In this document: piece after piece, positions 21,752 to 31,950 of the stretch
Layout of the letters: each line of letters begins with the position of its first letter
How positions within the stretch are numbered: the stretch's first letter is position 1
Source: Aquarana catesbeiana
Taxonomy: Eukaryota > Chordata > Amphibia > Anura > Ranidae
NCBI RefSeq assembly: GCF_042186555.1
Contig: NC_133327.1
Coordinates: forward strand, 327,658,300-327,722,299
DNA length: 64,000 bases
Direction of reading: 5' to 3'
Made by a program: the position numbers and the translations under genes
Notes under the pieces: model-generated
Seen by the model: the letters and a program-made list of their open reading frames with translations, nothing else
Databases searched by the model: none
Told to the model about the DNA's origin: nothing

Positions 21752-22926
21752 CCCATTTCCCACCCGGCCTATAGCAAAATGATGGCCGGGCAGAGGTTCA
21801 GTTATCCTGACTGGGTGTCATATGACGTCCAGCAGGATAAGCTGCGATTCCACGCCCGGGGGTGCGCGCAGCATGACGATCAGTCTGACACACCGCAACA
21901 CTGATCTCAGTAAAACACCTCTGATGGAGGCTTTTTACCAGGTGATCAGCCGTGCCCAATCACTGCTGATCACAGTGTAAACAGGAAAAGCCGTTTATCG
22001 GCTTTTCCTCACTTATGTCTGACAGACGCGAGTAGAGGAGAGCCGATCGGCAGCTCTCCTGACAGGGGGTCTGTGCTGATTGTTTATCAGCACAGCCCCC
22101 CAGGACCACCAGGGATGCCGCCAGGACCACCAGGGATGCCCACCAAGGACACCCACCAGGTATGTCACCCTGGACCACCAGGGCTATGCCAATGAGTGCC
22201 AAGGCAGATGCCAATCAGTGCCCATCAGCAATGCCTGCCAGTGCCTTTGCCATCAGTGATGCCTAGCAGTGCCATCTATCAGTGCCACCCATCAGTGCCC
22301 ATCAATGCCGCCTATCAGTGCCCATCAGTGCCTCCTATCAGTGCCGCCTATCAGTGCCACCCATAAGTACCCATCAGTGCAGCCTTTCAGTGCCCATCAG
22401 TGTTGCCTATCAGTGTCCATCAGTGTCCATCAGTGCAACCTATGAGTGCCCATCAGTGCCGCCTATCAATGCCCACCAGTTCTGCATATCAGTGCCACCT
22501 ACCAGTGCCGCCTATCAGTGCCCATCAGTGCTGCCTATCAGTGCCCATCGTCAGTGCCCATCAGTGCTACCTCATCAGTGCCACCTCATCGGTGCTACCT
22601 TATAAGTGCCCGTCAGTGCAGCCTCATCAGTGCCCATCGGTGAAGGTGAAAACTTACTTATTTACAAAACTTTATAACAGAAACAAAGAAAAACTTTTTT
22701 TTTCAAAATTTCCGGTCTCTTTTTATTTGTTTAGCAAAAAAATAAAAACCGCAGAGGTGATCAAATACCACCAAAAGGAAGCTCTATTTGTGGGAAAAAA
22801 AATAATAACAATTTTGTTTTGGTACAGTGTCGCATGACTGCGCAATTGTACTTTAAAAAGTGACAGCGCTGAAAGATGAAAATTGGCTTGGGCAGGGAGG
22901 GGGGAAAGTGCCCGGTACTGAAGTGT
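21752..22926 (+). mobile_element. piggyBac-type MITE, copy A
   Basis: It starts with a degraded CCATTTCCCACCCGGCC and ends in CCGGTACTGAAGTG followed by TTTAA. The inverted end in copy B reads CCACTTCAATACC. The right TTAA is at 22927-22930; the left target site is degraded. It contains a CATATGACGTCC hairpin region, stem-loops around GATCAGCCGTG, a minisatellite (22236-22640), and an AT-rich tail with GAGGTGATCAAATACCACC. Noncoding and non-autonomous. The superfamily is inferred from TTAA flanks and the CCACTT terminal repeats shared by several copies in this window. Confidence 0.78.
22236..22640. repeat. ATCAGTGCC minisatellite in copy A
   Basis: Tandem, variable-length units built from CCCATCAGTGCC and GCCTATCAGTGCC. 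Stop-free frames rich in Pro/Ile/Ser/His/Gln/Cys arise from it and are not proteins. The same repeat is at 23125-23560, 48765-49190 and 53930-54190. Confidence 0.9.
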
Positions 22927-22930
22927 TTAA

Positions 22931-24133
22931 CCACTTCAATACCAGGCACTTAGACACCTTCCCGCCCAGACCAATTTTCTTTTGGTGGTATTTGATCACC
23001 TCTGCGGTTTTTATTTTTTGCGCAACAAATAAAAAAAGACCGAAAATTTTGAAAAAAAACAAGTTTTTCTTTGTTTCTGTTAAAACTTTTTTGTAAATAA
23101 GTATGTTTTCTTCTTCAATGACGGGCACTGATATGGCTGCACTGATGGGCACTGACGGGCACTGATATGGCGGCACTGATGGGCACCGATGAGGTGGCAC
23201 CAATGAGGTGGCACTGATGAGGTGGCACTGATGGGCACTGATGATGGGCACTGATAGGCGGCACTGATGGGCACTGATAGGCGGCACTGATGGGCACTGA
23301 TAGGTGGCACTGGTATGTGGCACTGATGGGCACTCATAGGTGGCACAGATGGGCACTTACAGGCGGCACTGATGGGCACTCATAGGTGGCATTGATGGGC
23401 ACTCATAGGTGGCATTGATGGTTACTTATGGGTGGCACTGATAGTTGGCACAGATGGGCATGGATGGGCACTGATAGATGGGCACTGATGGGCATGGATG
23501 GGCACTGACAGGTGGCATGAATGGACACTGATGGGTGGCACTGATGGCACTGCTTGTTTGCAGTGATGCCCCTAAGGGTGGCATTGCTGGGCATCACTGC
23601 AACATAATGGTGCCAATCAGTGCCCATTTGTGGGCACTGATTGGCACAGATTTGGCACACTGGGCACATGTGGATGGCCATGGGGTACATACCTGGCCAT
23701 CCACATGTTGCCCCTTCCCTGGTGGTCCTAGTGGCGATCCCTGGTGGTCCAGTGTGGTGATCTGCGGGGGGGCTGCGCTGATAAACAATCAGCACAGACC
23801 CCCCCTGCCAGGAGAGCCGCCGATCGGCTCTCCTCTACTCGCGTCTGTCAGACGCGAGTGAGGAAGAGCCGATCAACGGCTCTACCTATTGACAGCGTGA
23901 TCAGCCGTGATTGGACACGGCTGATCACCTGGTAAAGAGCCTCCGCCGGAGGCTCTTTACCAAGATCGGTGGAGCGGTGTGTCAGACTGACACACCGCTC
24001 CACCGATCGCCGCGATGCGCGCCCCCGGGGGTGCGCTGCAGCATGTTATCCTGCTGGACGTCATATGACGTCCAGTCAGGATAACAGAACCACTTCCCGG
24101 ACGTCAATCCGCTATAGGGCGGGCGGGAAGTGG
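22931..24133 (-). mobile_element. piggyBac-type MITE, copy B (inverted relative to A)
   Basis: TTAA flanks are at 22927-22930 and 24134-24137. Ends are CCACTTCAATACCAGGCAC and GCGGGCGGGAAGTGG, i.e. CCACTT at both termini. It carries the same modules as copy A in reverse order: AT-rich AAAATTTTGAA region, ATCAGTGCC minisatellite, GATCAGCCGTG stem, a GGTAAAGAGCC hairpin (about 23931-23962), a GGAGCGGTGTGTCAG inverted repeat (about 23971-24006) and TCATATGACGTCCAG. Confidence 0.85.
23125..23560. repeat. GGCACTGAT minisatellite in copy B (inverse of copy A)
   Basis: Reverse complement of the copy A repeat, with units such as GGCACTGATGGGCACTGAT. Unit number and order differ from copy A, so the arrays have changed independently. 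Confidence 0.9.
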
Positions 24134-24137
24134 TTAA

Positions 24138-24436
24138 AGAAATTTTTCATTTTTACTGTTTCACTTTAGGCATCAATAAATCACAATTATCTTTTTAAAA
24201 ACTTTTTTGCATTGATACATGTCCCCCAGGGCAGTACCCAGACCCCCAGACCCTTTGTATGCCAAATAAATTGCATATAAGCCTTCAAAATGGGCACTTT
24301 TGATTTTTTAAAAGTTTCAAAAGTTTCAAAGTTTGGGTCCCACAGACTTTAATGGGGTTCATTGTTCGGCTCCGAACGTTTGCGATGTTTGAAAGTTCTG
24401 GCGTGAACTGAACTGGGGGTGTTTGGCCCATCTCTG
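24138..24436. mobile_element. Terminal fragment of the foldback hAT family
   Basis: It parallels 9785-10080: both have TTTTACTGTTT/TTTTATTGTTT, AACTTTTTTGCATTGAT, CATGTCCCCC, a GACTTTAA stretch, TTCG-containing motifs, and finally GGCCCATCTCTG versus GGCTCATCCCTA. Only this end is present, starting at the edge of the piggyBac MITE, and it is much more diverged than the two arms are from each other. Confidence 0.75.
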
Positions 24437-26239
24437 TCTACATATTGTATATAATAATGATTATTGCATATTTGTTTATTATATTTCATTTTCAATTTCA
24501 GTCACTAGACGATACATTTGAAATCTTTTCTTAACAACAGCTGTGAGAGCAAGATACGAAGCATTTATTTCAAAGTGATTACAATACCTTCTCCAAACTA
24601 GAAGGTACTGCATATGATCCGGTTCAATTCTACATTGAAGCATTGTGAAGCATGTTCTTATAAATTAAATGCAGCATGTGTGTATAATGATCACAAATAG
24701 CAATGCATGTCCATATTTGTAATGATGATATGCTATGGCATATCACGTGGCATGGTATTGTAAGATGTGATAAGATAATATATAACATGCTGTGATATGG
24801 TGCTCAATATCATCAAAATTGCATATACAAAATTGCACCATAATCAGTGTAGATTAATATTAAAAACAATTACTAATCCACTCCTTTAAAAAGGGCACAA
24901 CTTAATAAAAACAAATCTGCTTTTTCCAATGCCTAATAGCAATTAACCAAATTAACTATATGGAAAGACCTTGGCTAAATTTGATTTTTGTATTTGTTTT
25001 TCTTCTAATTGTTTTCCTCAATCTGTACTATGGCAGTCTGGAAAATATTGTACTAAAGCTGCTAAAAGAATTTTTGAGATGATTTTGGTGCACCTAAAGA
25101 ATGTTGAAATTAGGGGAAAATATAAACAGTAGCTGTGGGATGCTGGCTGAGCAGATACCTTTAAAGATAGAAAGTGTCTGTAAATTCTTTAAATGTATAG
25201 GCTCCTGTTAATGTTGACATTACTCACTACATGATTGCCATTAAATCCTGTTGAGAGTGATGAAAGATGACAAGGCATTGAGTATTACATTGCTACTACA
25301 CTGTAGGACATCTTTAGACTTGCACTTTGCAGCTTATCTTGTAACAGAGCTACATGATATTATACACTGTGATAGTAGACTAAAGCAGTTACGATAATAT
25401 ATCATTTTCAGAAATAACCTGGTGTAACATATAGTAAATTTACTCAAATGACAGTTTTAGACAGTGTGTTTATGTTTATCTTCATTTTTATATCTGTGTA
25501 CTTTTATATAAACCAGTTTTCAATATAAAGTCAAAGCAGAATCAGTACCTATACATCCATTTTTAGGCTACACTGTTTGATAGGTTTGTGTGCTGCTATG
25601 ACCTACTAATGGCACAATTGCACCTATTGTATTTTTAAACATAGTTTACAATTGTACTTAAAGTGTACGTAAACCCTAGCAGTAAGTAAATACAGAATAT
25701 ATATCCATATATACTGTAAAATATACCACTGAAAATGTTATATCTGTTTAATAAGTGCAAAAAATACCCATTGATCTTGCCAGAAATCCTATGTTCTCTG
25801 CCACTACTAAAGTGTTATCAGTTAGCAGTATTCCCAGCTCTCTCTGTTGATTACAGAGCAGCTCCTCCATGGTATGGAGAAGAAGAGCAGGTGGGAAGTT
25901 TATAGATTTAATGCATTTCCTGTCCTACATTTTATCCACATCTGAATGAGTCAAAGGAGAAAAACACTCCTCACTTTTTCTAGCTCATACAGTCCTAAGT
26001 CCCTAAGTCCTATTGTTATCTACAGTATTTTTATTATTAATTATTAGGAAGCCCAGTGAAGTGTATTGGCAGTACCCTCAATTGGATTTTTGTTGAAATA
26101 CAAAATAATTTAAAAATGATATAAAACATTGATTTATAAACATGTAAACCAAAAAAAATGGAAATAAGTGACCAAATGACTATTTTTTCTCTTTAACAAA
26201 ACAAAATATTTACATTGCTGTATGCATTAGTTGATACTA
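24437..26239. other. AT-rich DNA, nothing recognised
   Basis: No open frame of note and no terminal repeats. Could be single-copy intergenic DNA. Confidence 0.4.
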
Positions 26240-26776
26240 CTGTGTTTCCCCGAAAATAAGACCTACCCTGAAAATAAGTCCTAGTTTAAGGTGGTTGTAA
26301 AATCCTAGAATCCACTCTATTACAGTATTATACAATGTAAAATTTGTATGTTTCTGTAATATAATTGTTCCAAATACCTTTGGTACAACGCCGTTCGGCG
26401 CTCAGCTGACCTCCCGTCGCTCTCCTCCTCTTCTCCCAGCTGTCAGCATGGGCCCCCCCTCTGCAGTGCTCAGAGCAGGGAAAAGAGCTCGGGCAGGCCA
26501 TGGAAGCACCAAGCGGCGCTGTACCAAAGGTATTTGGCACAATTATATTACAGAAACACACACATTTTACATTGTATAATACTGTTATCGAGTGTATTCT
26601 AGGATTTTGGAACCACTTTTACTCAGTTCACACTGGGGATTCCTGACAGGCAGGGAGGGAGAGGGGGAGAGAAGACAGCACATTACATGATAAGACCTAC
26701 CCCGAAAATAATCCCTACTGTGTCTTTTGTTGCCAAAATTAATATAACACCAGGTCTTATTTTTGAGGAAACACGG
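26240..26776. mobile_element. TA-flanked mariner-type foldback MITE, 537 bp
   Basis: The terminal repeats are CTGTGTTTCCCCGAAAATAA and, reversed, CCGTGTTTCCTCAAAAATAA, flanked by TA at 26238-26239 and 26777-26778. A second inverted repeat lies inside: about 26292-26395 is complementary to about 26520-26625 (for example CCAAATACCTTTGGTAC against GTACCAAAGGTATTTGG). The loop between is GC-rich. No coding capacity. Tc1/mariner assignment rests on the TA duplication. Confidence 0.8.
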
Positions 26777-26778
26777 TA

Positions 26779-27060
26779 TTAGTAGGAATGAGAAATATGT
26801 ATACTTTGTGTTATGTACTTGTTCACTTTTAGATTTTGAGCAGGCCCAAACATCAGGTGAATGATTTAGGGGGTGTGCAAGCTGCTGATTATTTTGTCAC
26901 ACAATTTTTCATAATTTGTCATGTTTAATTGCATGTAACATTCTATTTTGACCACATGATCTGTGCATATGAAATCTATCCTGGAGCATACTTATGCTCA
27001 ATATACACAAATGTGTTAACAATGTCTTCCACAGGGGGTGTCTATTATAGAGCAGAATCC
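26779..27060. other. AT-rich spacer before the Ngaro-type element
   Basis: No feature recognised. If the Ngaro element were full length its first terminal segment (A1) should lie here, but no copy of 31594-31950 is seen. Confidence 0.35.
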
Positions 27061-27129
27061 TGTGCAGCCAGGGTGACTCCTAGTCTCCATCAAACAGCCA
27101 GAATGCCACAGCCTCCGGGGCCACTTCAC

Positions 27130-28620
27130 CCGTCATGGAGCAGGATGAATGATCAGAAGGGGAGGTGTCAGAAGCAGACGAGCAAGAAGTGCCAGCAAGA
27201 GGGGCCAACACAGAGGCTGTGGGGCGAGCTCCCAGACAGCCCGGTGAGTCCACTAATAACTTATCTTTGGCTAACACATTGAATAATCTGCTTGGGGTTG
27301 TCTCAGTGGGCACAGTAGGGACAGCGAGGAGGGCGCCTGACCAGCAATTGGCAGCCGGGGGGCCTGCCAGTTCTGGATCAGGGGCACAAATGCAGGAATT
27401 ACTGGAGGGTTTGAAGACATTAGTGGGTAGGTTCGCAAAAAAGGCAGGATCAGGCACCGCAGGTGGCCCCGTGGACGTGTTAGGCAACTGGGACTGCGGA
27501 TGGAGTTGCTGTGACATCCAGCATAGTGGCACACACTGGGACGAACCCTCCGGGGATGGGAGAGGGGGATGTGGGCCCTGGAAAAGGAGGGTGTCAGGAC
27601 ACCTGGGACCAGATGACAGATGCACTCTGTAGGAGTCAGAAATGCACCGCTAAGGTAGTGGACCCTAGGACTGACTGCTGTGGATTGAACCCTGGAAGGT
27701 TCAGGAAGCAGGTCTACAGGATAACTAACATGGATCCCAGTGGGAGCTAGAGCATAGATTCCCCAGGGCGCAGAGTCTAAGAGCCAGCGGGTGTTCACCA
27801 GAGCCTCTAGTGGTGAGGATGGACTGCGCTGCAGTCTGGCTCCAGGTCGCGGCCCCCAGGGTCTCACAGCTCACGCTCACCGTAGACTACAGGAGAAGAG
27901 GAAGGAGGCAGCAGGCTGGAACGACAGGGAAGTAAGGGGTAAGCCAAAGGTCGGGGTGACTAGCAGACAAGGATAAACATAACACGCCAAAGGTCAGGGT
28001 AACAAGCAGACAGGGAGAGTCAAGAACAGGCCAAAGTCAGTAACAGGAATCAGACGTAGGAAACACAGCAAGTACACACGGAGGCTAACACACAATGGTT
28101 GATCAGCACTGCTGGCTTGCAGTGCACAGGTTAATATAGGGTTCCCTGATAGGGCCTGGGGTGGGGCCATGCTTAGAGGAGAGGTTATAAAACCAGTCAG
28201 GTGAGAGGCAGCTGGTCTTTAGAGATGAACACATGGAGACAGGTAAGCTGGCAGAGAAACTCTATTGCATAACCATGACAGGGGGGCAAAAGGTGGTACG
28301 GAGCCCGCAGCCCGGACGGATGTGGTGAGGATCGCGGACGCGGCAAAGTGTGAGGTGTATGTGTGGGAGCACACTTAAAGCAGGATGTCCGAGACAAGTT
28401 TCACAAGGGTGAGTATGTAGAGATGTTTTCACTATTGCCCTTGGAGAAATTGAACCTGGATAGGGTAAAACCAGATGACTCCAAGAAAGAGGACAAAGAA
28501 AAAAGGAGGTATAGATTGATTCCACGGACTTTTGGGAACTGGCTTCAGGCGTTTGCCGTTATGGCAAGCGTAATTGGGGATAAAAACCCAGAGCATTGTT
28601 CTGCGTTATTTTGTTATATT
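27130..28620 (+). pseudogene. gag: Ngaro-type Gag, interrupted by a solo LTR
   Basis: The first part (27165-27590) is Gly/Ala/Glu-rich with MQELLEGLKTLVGRFAKKAG and VDVLGNWD. The second part, after the inserted LTR (28281 on), continues in another frame with a charged stretch (LEKLNLDRVKPDDSKKEDKE) and RLIPRTFGNWLQAFAVMASV then EHCSALFCY, typical of DIRS-order Gag. Just at ALFCY the sequence switches to RT, so the C-terminal part of Gag is lost. It would form the nucleoprotein particle; this copy cannot. Confidence 0.75.
27592..28280. mobile_element. Solo LTR (689 bp) inserted in Ngaro gag
   Basis: Begins TGTCAGGACACC and ends AACCATGACA. The flanking five bases are GAGGG and GGGGG (one mismatch), consistent with a 5-bp retroviral-type duplication. 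It has GTTATAAAACC at about 28184-28194 and no internal region, so it likely arose by LTR-LTR recombination. The TGTCAGGA start is also that of the Sushi-like LTRs at 42485 and 47521 (read on minus), but the rest differs. Orientation is uncertain. Confidence 0.72.
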
Positions 28621-28859
28621 TGGATGACTTTCTGTGCATTGGCCCCCCTGCCTCCGCTGTGTGTGCGATTTTACTATCGACGTTGCAGCACATCGCGGGC
28701 AGGTTTGGAGTGCCTTTGGCGGCTGAAAAAACTGAAGGCCCGATGACGGAACTCAGTTTTTTTGGTATAGTTATAGATGCAGAAGTGATGGAGTGTCGAC
28801 TGCCTAGAGGGAAGTTAGAGGATTTGCAAACAGAAATTTGGGGGATCCACGGACTGTGA
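28610..28859 (+). pseudogene. Ngaro/DIRS reverse transcriptase fragment from YLDD onward
   Basis: The frame starts at LYLDDFLCIGPP, the catalytic box, and continues TLQHIAGRFGVPLAAEKT and ELSFFGIVID, a typical DIRS-order palm/thumb. All motifs upstream of YLDD are absent: the preceding bases encode the end of a Gag motif in another frame. The frame ends at TGA 28857. Confidence 0.88.
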
Positions 28860-29214
28860 AAGTTCAGTTGAGGGTTCTGCAGTCACTACTGGGTAAGATT
28901 AAATTTCGCTTGTAGGAAAATCCCAATGGGGAGAGTGTTCTGCTAACGGCTGTCGGTGGCTACGGCAGGGATCAAGGCACCTACACATTTTGTTAGGCTT
29001 ACCAAGGAACACCAGGAGGATCTAAGGTGTGGTATGAGTTTCTGGAGTCACACAATGGCAGATCGGTGTGGATGTCAGGCTCGGAGAGTAACTTTGACAT
29101 GGACTTGGCTACGGATGCAGTAGGATCCATAGTTACGGGGCCTTTTTCCAGGGGCAGTGGAGCGCGGGACCTTGGCCTCAGTCCTGGGTAGGTGCAGGGT
29201 TTTCATGTAACCTG
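28860..29214 (+). pseudogene. Decayed RT/RNase H connection
   Basis: Frameshifted remnants between the RT fragment and RNase H. A piece reading TKEHQEDLRCGMSFW is similar to the connection region of DIRS elements. Multiple stops. Confidence 0.5.
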
Positions 29215-29510
29215 GTGCTACTGGAACTTTTTCCAGTAGTGCTGGCAATGGAACTGTGGAGGGAGCCTTGTCAAAACTTGAAATTGAGACTGAATTACGA
29301 CAACATGGGAGTGGTCCAAGCGATCAACCACATGTCGGCGTCATCACCACCAGTAATAAGGCTGTTGCGTAGGTTGGTGTTGAGGTGCTTGCGATTGAAC
29401 ATTTTCATCTATGCTGTTCACATCCCGGAGTGGACAATACCCTGGCTGACGATTTCAGTGGGACAGGTTCAGAGAGCTGGCACCGGGCGCAGAGAAGGAG
29501 GGAGTTCCTC
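29215..29510 (+). pseudogene. RNase H domain of the Ngaro-type element
   Basis: LLELFPVVLAMELW contains the expected Glu and LRLNYDNMGVVQAINHMSA the expected Asp. The domain then shifts frame: HPGVDNTLADDFS, with the last conserved Asp, is read in another frame at about 29418-29456. It degrades the RNA of RNA:DNA hybrids in intact elements. Confidence 0.78.
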
Positions 29511-29539
29511 GCCCGGATTGGATCTGGGAGCTGGCATTG

Positions 29540-30420
29540 GAGTCACCGCGGGATGGATTCGGCAGTCAGTAAGCAAAGCCACGTGGGCGTATTACAATAA
29601 TGTATGGAAAGAGTGGTTGTTACTGGTACAGGAGGCCGGGATTGGGAAAGACTGGGCAGAGGTAAGGTTATTGGTGTTGTACTTCGTGTCCATGGAAAGT
29701 GGAGGATCGGTATCCACCATCGAGCGAAAGATGGCGGGCCTGTCATTCCTGTTCAAGCTGATGGGGTGAGAGGACGCAACGAAAGACTTTTGGGTGAAGC
29801 AGGCCATAAGGGGTTTTAAGAAGGGTCACAAGACATTGGATTCAAGACGCCCTGTCACATTTGCCAATTTGCTCTCCATCTGTGGGTTGTTAGATGCAGT
29901 GTGTACCTCCAGTTATGAGGTACTTATGTTTAAGGCAGCATTTTCGTTGGCATTTTATGGGGTGTTTCGGATAGGGGAGTTGGTGAACACGTCGCAGGTA
30001 GTGGCAGGAGGGATTATGGCGCGGGATGTACGGTTGCAAGAGGATAGGGTGTGTTGTAGGCTGCAAAGGTCAAAAACGGACCAACAAGGGAAAGGGGTGG
30101 ATGTTTGGCTGTTCGCACTGCCAGGTTCTGAGGTATGCCCTGTATTAGCAGTGCAGGAATTTTTGAGGGTCAGAATGACTGGGGGAGGACCATTCTTGAG
30201 GCATGAGGATGGGTCCTATTTGTCCAAATTCCAGTTTGTCTCAGTGTTCAGTAAATGCCTTACATTGGCGGGTTTTGACGGGCACAGTATGCTTCACACT
30301 CCTTCCGCATAGGGGCGGCTACCGAAGCTGCCAGATGTGGGTTGGATGAGGCGGCTGTGTGAAGGATCGGGAGGTGGGAATCGAGGAGATTCCATACCTA
30401 TATTAGGCAGCAAATGGTGA
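29540..30420 (+). pseudogene. Tyrosine recombinase (YR) of the Ngaro-type element
   Basis: N-terminal SAM-like domain: SKATWAYYNNVWKEWLLL. After a shift at about 29767, KQAIRGFKKGH and the catalytic domain: first Arg in FYGVFRIGELV (about 29953-29985), Lys in RLQRSKTDQQGK. The His-x-x-Arg box (HSFRIGAATEAA) is readable only in another frame from 30297. Then RIGRWESRRF with the Trp, and the nucleophilic Tyr in HTYIRQQM near 30400. All catalytic positions can be found but a frameshift and a TGA separate them. It would integrate a circular DNA copy without target duplication. Confidence 0.85.
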
Positions 30421-30549
30421 TTGAATAAAAAAAAAAAAATGGGGGGGGGGACAAGCAGGTATGAGAGATTGTGCATGATGGAAAGGAGTTGGTTAGTAAG
30501 TTTAAGGTATAATGGATATTGCTACCTTTTGTTTATCGTCTCATTTCAG

Positions 30550-31148
30550 ATGGAGGTTCCGCGCACCTTGTCTGGATCCTCGGGCATTCTTATGCGTGTT
30601 GGGGGGCCAGGAGAGGAGATGCTAGGCCAGATGGCCGACAATTGGGCATCTCAAGGAGGGAAGCTTATGTGAGATGGTTGGGTATGCCCGGGATAAAGTG
30701 GGAGAGAGTAGTACGGGAAGTGGTGAGGTATGCAAGTTTAGACAGACCTCCAGACATCTTGGTACTACATGCAGGGGGCAATGACTTGGGGGACATCAAG
30801 TCTGATTTTTTACAGTTAAAAGTGAACTTTCCTGATACACTGTTGCTGTGTTTGGACATTGTGGCAAGGACAGTGGCGAGCATTCAGAAGATCCGCATTC
30901 GAGTAAACAAAGTGGTGGGGCGGTTCGTGGTTAATAATGGGGGTTTAGTAATCAGGCATAAAGAATTGGAGACAAATGTCGGGCTCTATTTGAGGAAGAA
31001 TGGAGTTCATCTGTCAGATGTGGGAATTGACCTTTGGACAATGGGCTTGCAGGAGGGGGTTTCAAAGGGCCCTGCTGGTGTGGAGGCGCCCTCAAGAGTA
31101 AGTTTGTCACCCTTTCGGGCTGTGGCGGTGTTGCTTGTTGGTCTCTGA
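30550..31148 (+). CDS. SGNH/GDSL-type hydrolase of the Ngaro-type element
   Basis: Reads DGGSAHLVWILGHSY with the block I serine in GHSY. Block III is HAGGNDLGD with GGND (about 30771-30797). Block V is KNGVHLSDVGIDLW with the catalytic His (Asp replaced by Asn at the usual D-x-x-H). The 199-odd codons after the splice-like acceptor TCGTCTCATTTCAG (ends 30549) are open to TGA 31146. SGNH hydrolases remove acyl groups, and a copy is known in Ngaro-type elements. The role in transposition is unknown. This is the least damaged gene of the element. The start is uncertain because the acceptor suggests a spliced upstream exon. Confidence 0.8.
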
Positions 31149-31593
31149 TGGTGGCAGTAAAACGTACACGATGAAAAAGGGGTGGGGGCTCATCGGCAGT
31201 ATGAGCCCCTCTGGTGTATTCCAGCAAGGTGGTTGGAATATGGTAATGGTGGCACTGCGGGAAAGGGGGATGTCTCCGAGCGGCTACAGCTGGAGGCCTA
31301 ACAGGTTTTAAAATGGTCCCACGGTGTGTGTTAGTATATACATGTGGTAAAAAGGTGGGTCGCCGTCAGAGACCAACAGACTTTGTTAAAATGTTTATGA
31401 TGTGTGTTGTTTATGTTTATATTTGATATTGGAGCTATTTGGTTGAATTATTTAATAAAGGCTGTTATGGCCAGTTTTACTCCAAAGCAAGGTGTGGTCT
31501 CTGTTATTTGAGGTGGGGGGTAATAATGTGGATGGGAGTATAGGTGCATAACAGTTTAGTAGATGGGGGTCATTTAGACTACACTGGTCAAGT
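31125..31593 (+). repeat. Terminal direct repeat B1 of the Ngaro-type element
   Basis: Shares almost its entire sequence with 31951-32436, offset 826 bp at 31301. Contains TTTAATAAAGGCTG (polyadenylation-like signal) and ends ACACTGGTCAAGTG. The hydrolase stop codon lies inside its start. Confidence 0.9.
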
Positions 31594-31950
31594 GATGCCC
31601 GGAGTGAAAATGACAGAAAGGAATGATAAGGGAGGGCCGAGCATGACAGTGTGGAAAAGGAGACACAAGAAAGGGTTAATTAGTTTAGGGAGATTAGGTG
31701 TGGCAAAAATGGAAGGGGGATATGGGAACTTTTGATGAAGGGGAGTGGCAATATATAAAAGGAAGGAGGAGCCAGGAGGGGGCAGTCGGAAGAAGAAGTT
31801 ATAGGAGGAGGCAGTTTTCCTACCCTCCCTCCCTATTTATATAGCTATGTGCATCACAATTACGTTGGGTGTCTGTTGTGTTTTTATGTTCTTTCTTTCA
31901 GATGGTATACAGTCGTCATAACAGCATGGGTGCGGTTTAAGGGCAGTGTC
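31594..31950 (+). other. Segment A2 between the direct repeats
   Basis: About 357 bp unique in the window. Contains CAATATATAAAAGGAAGG (TATA-like, about 31750-31765) and later a splice-like acceptor TTCTTTCTTTCAG. In the Ngaro layout this would be a copy of the 5' terminal segment A1, which would make it the promoter. A1 itself is not found. Confidence 0.55.

Noticed and set aside
22282..23795. Pro/Ser/Ala/His/Gln/Cys-repeat frames up to 167 codons, candidate repeat proteins
   Set aside because: Minisatellite translated in several frames and both strands; length varies with repeat number and the DNA belongs to a non-coding MITE family. Same for 48714-49182 and 53990-54280.
22236..24133. CRISPR-like array
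   Set aside because: Repeats are contiguous and irregular with no unique spacers; eukaryotic minisatellite within a MITE.
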